A DNA stretch of 64,000 nucleotides, from positions 186,001 through 250,000 of the forward strand of contig CAWKOR010000001.1 of assembly GCA_963851325.1 (NCBI GenBank), written 5' to 3'. The position numbers were made by a program, and so were the translations under genes. Positions 9,407 to 17,921 of this stretch are shown here, in pieces. How positions within the stretch are numbered: the stretch's first letter is position 1; every line of letters starts with the position of its first letter. Below the pieces are notes generated by a model. It searched no databases, had not been told where the DNA came from, and worked only from the letters and a program-made list of their open reading frames with translations. This DNA is from DATGKG01 sp963851325 (GTDB lineage: Bacteria; Desulfobacterota; Binatia; Binatales; Binataceae).

Positions 9407-9462
9407 CGCGTATTCAAGGAAACCATGCGCTATTGGTGGGCGCAAGCAATCCGCAAGTCGTC

Positions 9463-9482
9463 CGAAGGATTGCGAAGGATTG
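9463..9482. repeat. Two perfect 10-bp tandem repeats in a divergent promoter region
   Basis: CGAAGGATTG occurs twice back to back at 9463-9472 and 9473-9482. An inverted copy of the core, GCAATCC, lies about 15 bases upstream. The copies are one helical turn apart, between the lipoprotein and FAD oxidoreductase genes. Confidence 0.8.
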
Positions 9483-9538
9483 CAATGACCGAGCATTGTA
9501 AAAGCTCGCTTCAAACGATAACTAATACTTCCCTCTTT

Positions 9539-10894
9539 ATGGCACCGAGTAACCAGGCCCGTCATGTAGTAGCGGTGATCGGCGCGGCGACCGCGGGATC
9601 CGAGATCGCCAGAATTCTGGCGCAGCGCGGCGCACTCGTCATCGTATTCGAGCAAAACCTCCGGCCTTACGGCAAAATCGAGGACGGCCTGCCGCGATGG
9701 CACGTCAAGCAGCGCAAGGACGAGTACGAGGAGATCAACCAGCGCCTCGAGCATCCCAACATCGAGTTCGTCCCCGGCCGTCGGCTCGGCCGCGATATCG
9801 ATTTCGAGGATCTGCGCACCCGATGGGGCCTCAACGTCATGGTCCTGACCCATGGTGCATGGCGGGATCGCCCGTTTCCGGTTGACGGCGCTGATCAGTA
9901 CGTTGACCGCGGGCTGGTCTACCAGAATCCGCTGATCTACTGGTTCAACCACTATCCCGAAAAAAGCTACAACGGTCCGCGCTACGATCTCACACCGGGG
10001 GCGATTGTCGTCGGTGGCGGCTTGGCTTCTATCGACGTGGTCAAGGTCCTGCAAATCGAGATGACGCTGAAGGCTCTCGCCCAGCGCGGCATCAACGAGG
10101 ATATGGTGCGGCTGGAGCGCGAGGGCGTCGAGCCAGTGGTGGAATCCCATGGTCTCAAGTACGCGGACCTCGCCATCAAGCCCTGCAAGTTATTCTATCG
10201 GCGCCGGGTCATCGACATGCCGCTATCGGATGTGCCGCCCGATGCGCCTCCGAAGCGTCAGGAGGCGATGCGAAACGCGCGCGCCAAGATTCTCGAAAAG
10301 GCGATGCGCAAGTTTCTGTTCGAGTTCCAGGAGCTTCGGGTTCCCACCGGCTTAATCGTCGAGAATGGCAGGATGGTCGGGGTCAATTTCAGCCGCACTG
10401 AAGTGGCCGACGGCCAGGTCCGCACGATTCCCGACACCGCCGAAGAAGTTCGCGCCGAACTCACCATCAGCTCGATCGGGAGCATTCCCGAACCGATCGC
10501 CGGCGTCCCGCAAAAGGGCGAGGTCTACCAGTATCGCGACGTGAAGAGCGGCCTGCTCATTGATGGGCCCACCGCGGTGTTCGCGGCCGGCAACGTCCTC
10601 ACTGGCAAGGGCAACATCAAGGATTCGCTCGAAAGCGGCACCGAGATCGGCACCCTGGTGGCCGAGGCCTACCTTGGTTTGGACGGCAGCCAGCCCTCGC
10701 TTGGTGATCTGGCGCGCAAGGCTGTCGATGCGGAAGCGCAAAGCATCATCAAAGTGATGGACAAGCGCCCGGAGCTATCGCGAGCCGAGGTCGAGCCGAT
10801 TCTCGCCAAGGTGCGCGAACTCCAAAAGGCGGTTGGCTATGGTGGCAGCTATCGCGAGTGGATCGCGAAAATGACTCCTCCGGATTTGCAGTAG
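9539..10894 (+). CDS. FAD-dependent pyridine nucleotide-disulfide-type oxidoreductase
   Basis: This is a 451-residue flavoprotein. The N-terminal dinucleotide-binding fold reads VAVIGAATAGSEIA, a variant of GxGxxG. A second motif, AIVVGGGLASIDV near residue 160, would bind NAD(P)H. The C-terminal VFAAGNVLTGKGNIKDSLESG segment is the usual FAD-contacting region. The overall layout resembles ferredoxin-NADP reductase or glutamate synthase small-subunit proteins. No 4Fe-4S motif is seen at the N-terminus. The ATG at 9539 is preferred because the fold begins just after it; an upstream in-frame extension of 38 codons is unlike the family. Confidence 0.75.
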   Translation: MAPSNQARHVVAVIGAATAGSEIARILAQRGALVIVFEQNLRPYGKIEDGLPRWHVKQRKDEYEEINQRLEHPNIEFVPGRRLGRDIDFEDLRTRWGLNVMVLTHGAWRDRPFPVDGADQYVDRGLVYQNPLIYWFNHYPEKSYNGPRYDLTPGAIVVGGGLASIDVVKVLQIEMTLKALAQRGINEDMVRLEREGVEPVVESHGLKYADLAIKPCKLFYRRRVIDMPLSDVPPDAPPKRQEAMRNARAKILEKAMRKFLFEFQELRVPTGLIVENGRMVGVNFSRTEVADGQVRTIPDTAEEVRAELTISSIGSIPEPIAGVPQKGEVYQYRDVKSGLLIDGPTAVFAAGNVLTGKGNIKDSLESGTEIGTLVAEAYLGLDGSQPSLGDLARKAVDAEAQSIIKVMDKRPELSRAEVEPILAKVRELQKAVGYGGSYREWIAKMTPPDLQ

Positions 10895-10992
10895 ACCGTC
10901 ACGGCGCCGTCGACCGACCATTCGCCTGTTAAGTTTCCGGTCGCGCCTCGCTACAATCAGCGCTCCATTTTCCGTTCGGCAGGAGTAGCTCC

Positions 10993-12240
10993 GTGGATGA
11001 ACTGAAGCGTACCGATCCAGAGATCTATGAACTGATCAAGAGCGAACAGCGCTACGAGATCGATTCGGTCCGCCTTATTCCGTCGGAGAACTACGCCTCG
11101 GCCGCGGTGCTCGAAGCGAGCGGTTCGCTTTTGCAGAACAAATATTCCGAAGGCTATCCGGGCAAACGCTACTACGAGGGCCAGCGCTATATCGATCAAA
11201 TCGAGACCCTGGCAATCGAGCGAGCCAAGAAACTCTTCGGCGTCGAACACGCCAATGTGCAACCCTACTCGGGCTCGCCCGCCAACCTCGCGGTGTATGC
11301 GGGACTGCTGAAACCCGGCGAGACCATCATGGGAATGCTGCTTCCTCATGGAGGGCATCTGACTCATGGATGGAACGCCAGTGTGACGAGCAAGTTCTGG
11401 AACTCGGTGTCGTACGGAGTCGACCGCGAAACCCATCGTATCGATTACGACGCTGTTCGCGATCTCGCGAAGAAGGAAAAGCCACGCATCATCGTGGCCG
11501 GAGCAACGGCCTATCCGCGCATCATCGATTTCAAGGCATTCGGCGAGATTGCCAAAGAAGTCGGAGCCTACTTTCTGGCGGATATTGCCCATATCGCCGG
11601 CCTCATCGTGGGAGGGGTGCATCCGTCGCCGGTGCCCTTTGCCGATGTCATCAGCACCACGACCCACAAGACCCTGCGCGGGCCGCGGGGTGCGATGATC
11701 ATGTGCACCAATGCGGTCGCTGCCGACATCGATCGCGCGGTTTTCCCAGGCCTCCAGGGCGGGCCGCATAACCACACCACCGCGGCCATCGCGGTCGCGC
11801 TCAAGGAAGCGGCGACCCCCGAGTTCAAGACCTACGCGGAAAAGATCGTGCGCAATGCAAAGGCGCTCGCCGCGGAACTCCTCGCGCGCGGTTTCAGCCT
11901 CGTCTCAGGCGGCACCGACAATCATCTGCTGCTCATCGACTTGACCAACAAGAAGGTCACCGGAAAGAAGGCCGCCAGCGCCCTCGATAAGGCGGGAATC
12001 GTGTGCAACTCGAATACGGTTCCTTACGATCCGCGCAAGCCGTTCAGCCCCAGCGGCATTCGGTTGGGGACACCGGCGGTGACCTCACGCGGAATGGGCG
12101 AGGCCGAGATGCGACTCATCGGGAAATGGATGGAAGACGCGGTTGCCCACGCCAATGATGACGCGGTTCTCGCTCGCATCGCCAGCGAGGTTCGTGAGAT
12201 GTGCCGGAAATTCCCAGCCCCCGGCATCGCGCCGAACTGA
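10993..12240 (+). CDS. glyA: Serine hydroxymethyltransferase
   Basis: GlyA interconverts serine and glycine with tetrahydrofolate and supplies one-carbon units. The 415-residue protein has the PLP-lysine motif TTTHKTLRGPRG with Lys226 as the Schiff-base residue, the N-terminal IPSENYAS segment and the YSEGYPGKRYYEGQ region. The length is standard. The start is a GTG at 10993 behind AGGAG. It is probably a single-gene transcript. Confidence 0.97.
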   Translation: MDELKRTDPEIYELIKSEQRYEIDSVRLIPSENYASAAVLEASGSLLQNKYSEGYPGKRYYEGQRYIDQIETLAIERAKKLFGVEHANVQPYSGSPANLAVYAGLLKPGETIMGMLLPHGGHLTHGWNASVTSKFWNSVSYGVDRETHRIDYDAVRDLAKKEKPRIIVAGATAYPRIIDFKAFGEIAKEVGAYFLADIAHIAGLIVGGVHPSPVPFADVISTTTHKTLRGPRGAMIMCTNAVAADIDRAVFPGLQGGPHNHTTAAIAVALKEAATPEFKTYAEKIVRNAKALAAELLARGFSLVSGGTDNHLLLIDLTNKKVTGKKAASALDKAGIVCNSNTVPYDPRKPFSPSGIRLGTPAVTSRGMGEAEMRLIGKWMEDAVAHANDDAVLARIASEVREMCRKFPAPGIAPN

Positions 12241-12546
12241 CTCGCGACTTCGTCACTCGCCTTCCGACGCGATCGCTGGCCAACGCTCGACGGCCGGGCC
12301 CCCTCGCACGTCCAGATAAATACTTGAAATCATTGAAGTTTTCTCAACGAGAGTTCCGATACCCTCGTCATCGAGATGCATAGCTGGTGCAAAATAAGTA
12401 CATATAGAGTCATCAAATCATGTTCAAACATGCAACATTAGGCTTGACAGCAACAAATCATTTCTAAATACTCCAAAAGTCGAAGCTACGAACGGTTTTT
12501 TTTGTAGCAATCGTGCTAACGCACGTTGGCGGAGGAGTTATTTAAC
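12241..12546. other. 306-bp intergenic region with an AT-rich promoter patch
   Basis: This is the only gap above 300 bases without a gene. The first 80 bases look like ordinary G+C-rich spacer. From about 12304 it turns AT-rich, unlike anything around it, and holds a 6+6-bp inverted repeat (CATGTT/AACATG, 12419-12432), a promoter candidate, a run of eight T and two small hairpins (GCTAC/GTAGC and CGTGC/GCACG). All appear to serve the small gene at 12547. Confidence 0.6.
12444..12472 (+). promoter_or_regulatory. Sigma-70-type promoter with an upstream dyad
   Basis: A perfect TTGACA (12444-12449) is followed after 17 bases by AATACT (12467-12472). A dyad, CATGTT-CA-AACATG (12419-12432), lies 11 bases upstream of the -35 and could be a regulator site. 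The start point would be near 12479, giving a leader of about 70 nt. Confidence 0.6.
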
Positions 12547-13002
12547 ATGCGGACGACCGCTTTTGATGCAGACCGTCACGCCGGCTGTCATCGCGTCCGT
12601 TCTCGCCGCTCCCATCTCACCCGTAACGCGAGCTTTGCGCGTTGTCTGTCGCGTAGCGGTTCGGCGCGGATGCCGAACTCATTGTACCAGAACACGGTGC
12701 TGAGCGCCGCAGATGTGATGCGATTTTTCCCGGGCAGCGTCACCTCGGAATTGAGCGTAGGAAGGAGGATCCTGCGAATGGCCACCGCGATTTTCAAATC
12801 CGCGAAACCCAAGACGCGGCGCGACGACGTCTGGCAGGAATTCCTCGGCGATACTGAACTCCATCGCCGAAATCGCATCACCGCTGAGGAGCTTGAGATT
12901 CTAAAGGATTTTTCCCCGCTCGGAGTCCTGACCGGCAGCGGCGACATCCTCTTCATCCTCGACACTATTCGATGGGCGAGGGACAAGAAGCCGGGGCTCT
13001 GA
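12547..13002 (+). CDS. Hypothetical protein, 151 residues
   Basis: I do not recognise this protein. A GGAGGAG at 12531-12537 sits at a good distance from the ATG at 12547, and a strong AT-rich promoter precedes it. The N-terminal 50 residues are very basic with many arginines and serines. The C-terminal half (TRRDDVWQEFLGDTELHRRN onward) looks like a small helical domain. The basic N-terminus could be a shadow, in which case a later start (MATAIFKSAKPKTRR, near 12778) would apply. The 3' end overlaps the opposing dehydrogenase gene by 38 bp. Confidence 0.55.
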   Translation: MRTTAFDADRHAGCHRVRSRRSHLTRNASFARCLSRSGSARMPNSLYQNTVLSAADVMRFFPGSVTSELSVGRRILRMATAIFKSAKPKTRRDDVWQEFLGDTELHRRNRITAEELEILKDFSPLGVLTGSGDILFILDTIRWARDKKPGL

Positions 13003-13987
13003 GCACCACTTCGCGATTCGCGCAAAATCGCGGCAACCCGCCCTTGAGCACCGCGATGATGTTCTCTGCAGCAATCTCCGCCATTCTGTTTCGACTCGTA
13101 TAGCTCGCGCTTCCGATGTGCGGTGTGATCACCACATTGGGAAGCTTCAGCAGCGGATCTCCCGATGCGATCGGCTCCGGGTCAGTCACATCGAGGCCTG
13201 CGCCACCCAGGTGCCGTGACTTCAGTGATCGATACAGCGCGCGCTGATCGACGACTGCGCCCCGCGCAGTGTTAATCAAGATGGCGCCCGGTTTCATCAA
13301 TGCCAGCTCTTTGGCGCCGATGAGATGCCGGGTCTGCGGCGTGAGCGGAATGTGTAGCGAGACGAAGTCCGACGCCTGCAGCAGCCGCCGCATCGATACT
13401 CGCGTAGCACCCGGAACCGAGTCGCGATCGCCGGGTGAGCGGCTCGCATAGAGCACCCGCATGTTGAACCCGGCTCCGCGGCGCGCCATCGCGCGTCCGA
13501 TCTGTCCCCATCCGATGATACCGAGCGTCGCACCGTGGACGTCATGGCCGAGCAGGACCGCCGGTCCCCAGGTTTGCCATTTGCCGGCGCGCACTTCACG
13601 ATCGCCTTCAGCAACGCGACGGGCCGCGGCCATCAGCAATGCGAATGCGAGGTCTGCGGTCGCATCGGTAAGTACGCCCGGCGTATGGCCGACCGCGATT
13701 CCCGCCACGGTCGCAGCCGCGATATCGATGTTGTCGAGGCCCACGGCGAGGTTGCTGATCACGCGCAGCTTCGGCGCCGAGGCGATCAGCGCCGCATCGA
13801 TGCGATCGGTAACCATCGTGAGTAGCGCCTCACAGTCCCGCGCGCGCTGCATCAGTTGCGCATACGGCGGCGGCGTATCGCGCGGCCACACCTCCACGAG
13901 AGCGCGCCGGCGCAGCTTCGCGATGGCGTCGGGAGCAATCGCCCGCGTCACGAATACGTGCGGTCGCGTTTTAGCCTTGCGGCTCAA
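12965..13987 (-). CDS. D-2-hydroxyacid dehydrogenase (glyoxylate/hydroxypyruvate reductase type)
   Basis: This 340-residue NAD(P)-dependent enzyme reduces 2-oxoacids such as glyoxylate or hydroxypyruvate. The NAD-binding motif is GIIGWGQIGRAMARR. Catalytic residues are visible: Arg in INTARGAVVD, Glu in DVTDPEP and His in TPHIGSAS. The N-terminal FVTRAI and LLTMVTDRID segments fit the GyaR/GhrA-like subfamily. It is divergent from the acyl-CoA synthetase, with only 39 bases between the two starts, so they share a promoter region. Confidence 0.9.
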   Translation of the reverse strand: MSRKAKTRPHVFVTRAIAPDAIAKLRRRALVEVWPRDTPPPYAQLMQRARDCEALLTMVTDRIDAALIASAPKLRVISNLAVGLDNIDIAAATVAGIAVGHTPGVLTDATADLAFALLMAAARRVAEGDREVRAGKWQTWGPAVLLGHDVHGATLGIIGWGQIGRAMARRGAGFNMRVLYASRSPGDRDSVPGATRVSMRRLLQASDFVSLHIPLTPQTRHLIGAKELALMKPGAILINTARGAVVDQRALYRSLKSRHLGGAGLDVTDPEPIASGDPLLKLPNVVITPHIGSASYTSRNRMAEIAAENIIAVLKGGLPRFCANREVVLRAPASCPSPIE

Positions 13988-14026
13988 GGTTCAAATGTCC
14001 TCCCGCGTTTGCTATACGCCTCGAAT

Positions 14027-16195
14027 GTGAACCCCACCAATGCAAACCAGATAATTGCCGATGCGACCGCTGCCGGACGCACCGCGCTATCGGAAATCGA
14101 ATCCAAGAAAATCCTCGAGGCGATTGGCATTCCCTCGGCGATTCCCGAGCACGCCGCCAGTGCCGACGATGCGGTTGAGACCGCGGTTCGGATCGGCTTT
14201 CCGGTCGTGCTCAAAGTATTGTCGCCCGACGTCACTCACAAGAGCGAGGTCGGCGGCGTCGAACTCAACCTGCGCTCGGTGGCCGAGGTGCACAGCGGCT
14301 TCGATCGCATCCGTGATGCGCTGGCACGGAACCAACCCGGTGCACGCTTCCAGGGCGTCGCCGTGCAACCGATGGCGCAACCGGGACTGGAGCTCATTGC
14401 GGGAATCGTGCGCGATGAACGCTTCGGACCACTCATCGTGGTTGGGCTCGGCGGAATTTTCGTCGAAATGTTGAAGGATACCGCGTTGCGCCTCGCACCG
14501 GTCGACGCCAAAGAAGCGCGCGCGATGCTGCTCAGCCTACGCGGCGCGGCGATGCTGCATGGAGTGCGTGGCGGCGCTGCAGTAGATCTGGACGCGCTCG
14601 CCAACGCGATCGCGAAGCTATCGGAGTTTGCGGCCGCGACTCCCGAAATCAAGGAGATGGACCTCAACCCAATCGTCGCGTATCCCAGCGGCATCATGAC
14701 GCTGGATGCTCGCATTCTGGTCGGTGCGAAGCCCGCACCGATCAACGCCGATGCTCGCCGCGCCGAGCGCTTCGAGAATCTAAAGCGCGCCTTCGAGCCC
14801 AAGGTCGCCGTGGTGATCGGCGACAAGAAGATGGGCGGCTATATGTGGCTGCGCGCGCTCAAGCGCTTCACCGGCAAGCTCTACTCCGTCCAAATCGATC
14901 CCAACGAAATCCCCGCCATCGAGGCGATGGGGATCGAGAATCGCAAGAGCCTCGCGGAGATCACAGAGCACATCGACTATGCCGTCAGCGCGGTGCCGCG
15001 CCAGGTCGCGCCGCGCATACTGAAGGATTGCGTAGATAACAAGGTCGGCTCGATCGGGTTTTTCACTTCGGGATTTTCCGAAACCACCGAGGAGCTGGGA
15101 ATCCAACTCGAGCGGCAGTTGCGCGAGACCGCCATTAACTCCGACATCGCCCTGGTCGGCCCCAACTGCATGGGCCTGTACAGTCCGGCTTTCGGGTTGT
15201 GCAACTTTCCCGACGAGCAGGTGGGCGAGGCCGGTGACGTTTGCTTCATCTCACAGAGCGGCACCCACACCATCAACTTCGCGGTGCAGGCGGTTCCGCA
15301 CGGCATCAAGGTGAACAAGGCCGCATCGATCGGCAATGTGCTGGTGCTGGAGGCCGCGGACTATATCGATCTGATGGCGGCTGACCCGAAGACGCGCGTG
15401 CTGGGCATGTACATCGAAGGCGTGCGCGACGGCCGCCGTTTCTTCGAGAGCGTGCGGCGCGCCGCAAAGAAGATTCCGGTGGTGATCTGGAAAGGTGGTG
15501 CGACCGAGGCCGGTGCGCGTGCGACTTTCTCGCATACCGGGTCGCTCGCGACGCCGAGCGCGGTGTGGAATGCGGTGGTGCGCCAGAGCGGTGCGACGGG
15601 AGTCGACAACCTCGATGCGATGCTCGATGCGGTCGAGCTGATCGCGCGCGGGCGCGAGCTCAAGGGACGCCGGATGGGCCTGGTGGCAATGACCGGCGGA
15701 CAGTCGGTGGGTATCACCGATACCTTCGCGAGCGAGCAGCTTGAGGTTCCGACGCTGTCGGATTCGTCGTACGACGAGTTGAAGACGTTCTTCAACATTA
15801 TCGGCGGCAGTTATCGCAATCCGCTCGATGCCGGCGGCACCATCGGCGGCGGCATCAATCAGGGCAACCTCGACAAGATCCTGAGCATCCTGGATCGCGA
15901 TCCGGTTATCGATGCGATCGTGCTGGAAATCGGCACCGGATTTCGCGCCGCGCGATGGGCGACTCACGAGGACGAGCTGACCACCATGCTCGATCGCATC
16001 GCGGAGTTTGCCCGGGCGACGCCCAAACCATTCGCCGTGATACTGCATCCGGCGCATGTCGAGGCGATCGTGGCGCGCGCCAAGGATCTGGCACGCGAGC
16101 GCGGCCTGGTGGTGTTCGATACGTTTGAACGTGCGGCGGCGGCCTTCCGCGCGGCCGCCGATAGCCATGAGGCTCGCGCGCGGCTGACGGATTGA
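14027..16195 (+). CDS. Acetate--CoA ligase family protein (ADP-forming, fused subunits)
   Basis: This 722-residue protein is an NDP-forming acyl-CoA synthetase, which makes ATP from an acyl-CoA and ADP, or the reverse. Its order is an ATP-grasp (beta-like) domain at about residues 1-235 (IPSAIPEHAAS, HKSEVGGVEL, VGLGGIFVEMLKD), then a CoA-binding domain (about 260-380) and a succinyl-CoA-ligase-like domain (about 390-700). The phospho-histidine site is probably in FSHTGSLA. Beta-before-alpha is the less common order. The GTG at 14027 is preferred because the homologous part starts there; the upstream extension would run over the divergent gene. The acyl substrate is unknown. Confidence 0.85.
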   Translation: MNPTNANQIIADATAAGRTALSEIESKKILEAIGIPSAIPEHAASADDAVETAVRIGFPVVLKVLSPDVTHKSEVGGVELNLRSVAEVHSGFDRIRDALARNQPGARFQGVAVQPMAQPGLELIAGIVRDERFGPLIVVGLGGIFVEMLKDTALRLAPVDAKEARAMLLSLRGAAMLHGVRGGAAVDLDALANAIAKLSEFAAATPEIKEMDLNPIVAYPSGIMTLDARILVGAKPAPINADARRAERFENLKRAFEPKVAVVIGDKKMGGYMWLRALKRFTGKLYSVQIDPNEIPAIEAMGIENRKSLAEITEHIDYAVSAVPRQVAPRILKDCVDNKVGSIGFFTSGFSETTEELGIQLERQLRETAINSDIALVGPNCMGLYSPAFGLCNFPDEQVGEAGDVCFISQSGTHTINFAVQAVPHGIKVNKAASIGNVLVLEAADYIDLMAADPKTRVLGMYIEGVRDGRRFFESVRRAAKKIPVVIWKGGATEAGARATFSHTGSLATPSAVWNAVVRQSGATGVDNLDAMLDAVELIARGRELKGRRMGLVAMTGGQSVGITDTFASEQLEVPTLSDSSYDELKTFFNIIGGSYRNPLDAGGTIGGGINQGNLDKILSILDRDPVIDAIVLEIGTGFRAARWATHEDELTTMLDRIAEFARATPKPFAVILHPAHVEAIVARAKDLARERGLVVFDTFERAAAAFRAAADSHEARARLTD

Positions 16196-17141
16196 CATTT
16201 TGGAGACCCGGTCGCAGATGCTGCGCGGGCGGTGGCAGCTTCAGGCCCCCAACCGGGCCAGCTCCTGCGCGATAGACCTGCTCTACGAGGTCCTCGCCGT
16301 AAATCCGCTCCAGTCGTCGCAGGCCGAAATGGTAGTACGCGATGCGATTGAAGAAGTTGGCGAAGTATCCGTTGAGCGCCGCGCCTCCCAGCGCGCCGAC
16401 AATCGGAACCATCTCCGCGTATGCGAGGTCGAGCGCCAGGTAACCGAAACGGGCCGCGATCGCGCTGATCAGCCGCGTCACCTCGGGCGCCGCGCCGCGC
16501 GCGAGCGCCTCGCTGAGCTGCATGGTGGTCTTGCCCGCGATGAAGCGGCCCGCATCGCTAATCAACAGCGCGAGGCCAACCCGCGAACTCAGGTAGGACG
16601 AGTCCATCGCGTCGTCGGAACCGGAAGGACCGCCGAGGCTCAGCACCGATACGCATTCGAGCCGAGTGATCGGATCGTCGAGGTCAGCATCGAAGTCGCG
16701 CGCAATCGCGGCGATCGAGCGCAGAATTACCAGCGTTGTGACCGGCAGCTCGAACGGCAATGCCACAAAGCCAAACGCGCCGCCGACTCCGCCGAGGATC
16801 GCTGCCGCCGTGACGTGCATCGCGCCGCGCGATTTGACCACCGCGTTCGAGACGCTCGAAATGTCTTTCTCGCTGGCGTGCATCGAGCCTTCGAGCGTTT
16901 TGGCTGCCCATCCAACCGCGTCCAGCAGAGTGCGTTGCACCGCGCGCTCGATGCGTAAGCTGGCCCACCTGGGCAGCGCTTTGACGATGGCTTCGGCCGG
17001 CCTGCCCACGGCGTCGAGGAGCTCGACCAGGCGTCCCGGCCGCTCCAGTTTGCGGACCGCCGCCGCGATAAAAGCACGATCGATTGGGTCAATGATGCCG
17101 CGGGCGGTAGTTACATTCGTCATCGCGAGGTCGGGGTCCAT
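15906..17141 (-). CDS. EcsC family protein with a 3' antisense extension
   Basis: The 411-residue frame contains an EcsC domain over about residues 20-300: a conserved hydrophobic ILGGVGGAFGFVALPFELPVT segment, LSLGGPSG and a C-terminal NFFNRIAYYHFG region. EcsC proteins are of uncertain role, first linked to an ABC exporter of Bacillus. The last 100 or so residues are low-complexity and arginine/proline-rich. The final 290 bases lie antisense to the end of the acyl-CoA synthetase gene, so this tail looks like read-through after loss of the normal stop. The ATG at 17141 follows GAGGTAAC. Confidence 0.7.
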   Translation of the reverse strand: MDPDLAMTNVTTARGIIDPIDRAFIAAAVRKLERPGRLVELLDAVGRPAEAIVKALPRWASLRIERAVQRTLLDAVGWAAKTLEGSMHASEKDISSVSNAVVKSRGAMHVTAAAILGGVGGAFGFVALPFELPVTTLVILRSIAAIARDFDADLDDPITRLECVSVLSLGGPSGSDDAMDSSYLSSRVGLALLISDAGRFIAGKTTMQLSEALARGAAPEVTRLISAIAARFGYLALDLAYAEMVPIVGALGGAALNGYFANFFNRIAYYHFGLRRLERIYGEDLVEQVYRAGAGPVGGLKLPPPAQHLRPGLQNVNPSAAREPHGYRRPRGRPPPHVQTYRTPPGRARVPDPWRAPRSPRHAPDAVSRRMVWASPGQTPRCDRAWWSARPRESPIARREIRCRFPARSHR

Positions 17142-17234
17142 CGCAGGTTACCTCGGCCAGAATTCTAGCGCTTCGGCACGACTCTGGCGCTAGGCGATGT
17201 TGGCGGCGTCAAATGCCCCGCGCATACTGATCTC

Positions 17235-17870
17235 ATGGGCAAACAGGAAAGCGCCGCACCTGAACTGATTTCGCCTCGCGCCAGCCTGAAGTCGCTTGCT
17301 GAGGCCGCGCAAGATTGCCGGGCGTGCGATCTTTGGAAAAACGCGACCCAGACCGTGTTTGGCGAGGGTTCCCGAAGCGCCGCGATGATGATGGTCGGTG
17401 AGCAGCCCGGCGACAAGGAAGATCTCGCGGGAAAACCATTCGTCGGGCCAGCGGGAAAGCTGCTCGACAAGGCATTGGAGGAGGCCGGGATCGCACGCGC
17501 AAGGGTCTACATCACCAACGCGGTCAAGCATTTCAAATGGGAGCCGCGCGGCAAGGTGCGCATTCACAAGAAGCCCAACGGCAAGGAGATCGCGGCATGC
17601 CGTCCGTGGCTCGACGCCGAGATCGTCGCGATTCGTCCCAAGGTGATCGTCCTGATGGGCGCGACCGCGGCGCAGGCACTACTCGGCAAGGACTTTCGTG
17701 TCACGCAGCACCGCGGCGAGTTCATCGAGACCGAGACGCCATATCAGCATGAGGTCACGGCGACGGTGCATCCGTCATCGATCCTGCGTGCTCCGGACGA
17801 CCAGACGCGGCATCGGGAGATGGAGCGATTCGTCGAGGATTTGCGGATGGTGTCGCGGCGGCTGGGATGA
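17235..17870 (+). CDS. udgX: UdgX-type uracil-DNA glycosylase/binding protein
   Basis: This 211-residue protein belongs to the UdgX branch of the uracil-DNA glycosylases, whose members bind uracil in DNA so tightly that they stay covalently attached to the abasic site. Motif A is GEQPGDKED (residues 55-63) and motif B is HPSSILR. The diagnostic insertion KVRIHKKP is present with His111, equivalent to the cross-linking histidine of mycobacterial UdgX. Iron-sulfur ligands Cys28, Cys31 and the cysteine of AACRPWL are seen; KHFKW has His where family 4 has a cysteine, as in UdgX. It converges on the ECF sigma/polA gene run. Confidence 0.9.
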   Translation: MGKQESAAPELISPRASLKSLAEAAQDCRACDLWKNATQTVFGEGSRSAAMMMVGEQPGDKEDLAGKPFVGPAGKLLDKALEEAGIARARVYITNAVKHFKWEPRGKVRIHKKPNGKEIAACRPWLDAEIVAIRPKVIVLMGATAAQALLGKDFRVTQHRGEFIETETPYQHEVTATVHPSSILRAPDDQTRHREMERFVEDLRMVSRRLG

Positions 17871-17871
17871 G

Positions 17872-17897
17872 AAGGGCGCGTGGCGCCCTTTCTTCTC
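17872..17897 (+). terminator. Hairpin terminator after udgX
   Basis: AAGGGCGC (17872-17879) pairs with GCGCCCTT (17883-17890) around a GTG loop, followed by TCTTCTC. It starts two bases after the udgX stop. The U-tract is broken, so termination may be partial. Confidence 0.55.
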
Positions 17898-17921
17898 GAG
17901 GTATTGGAGTTAAGTCCGGAT

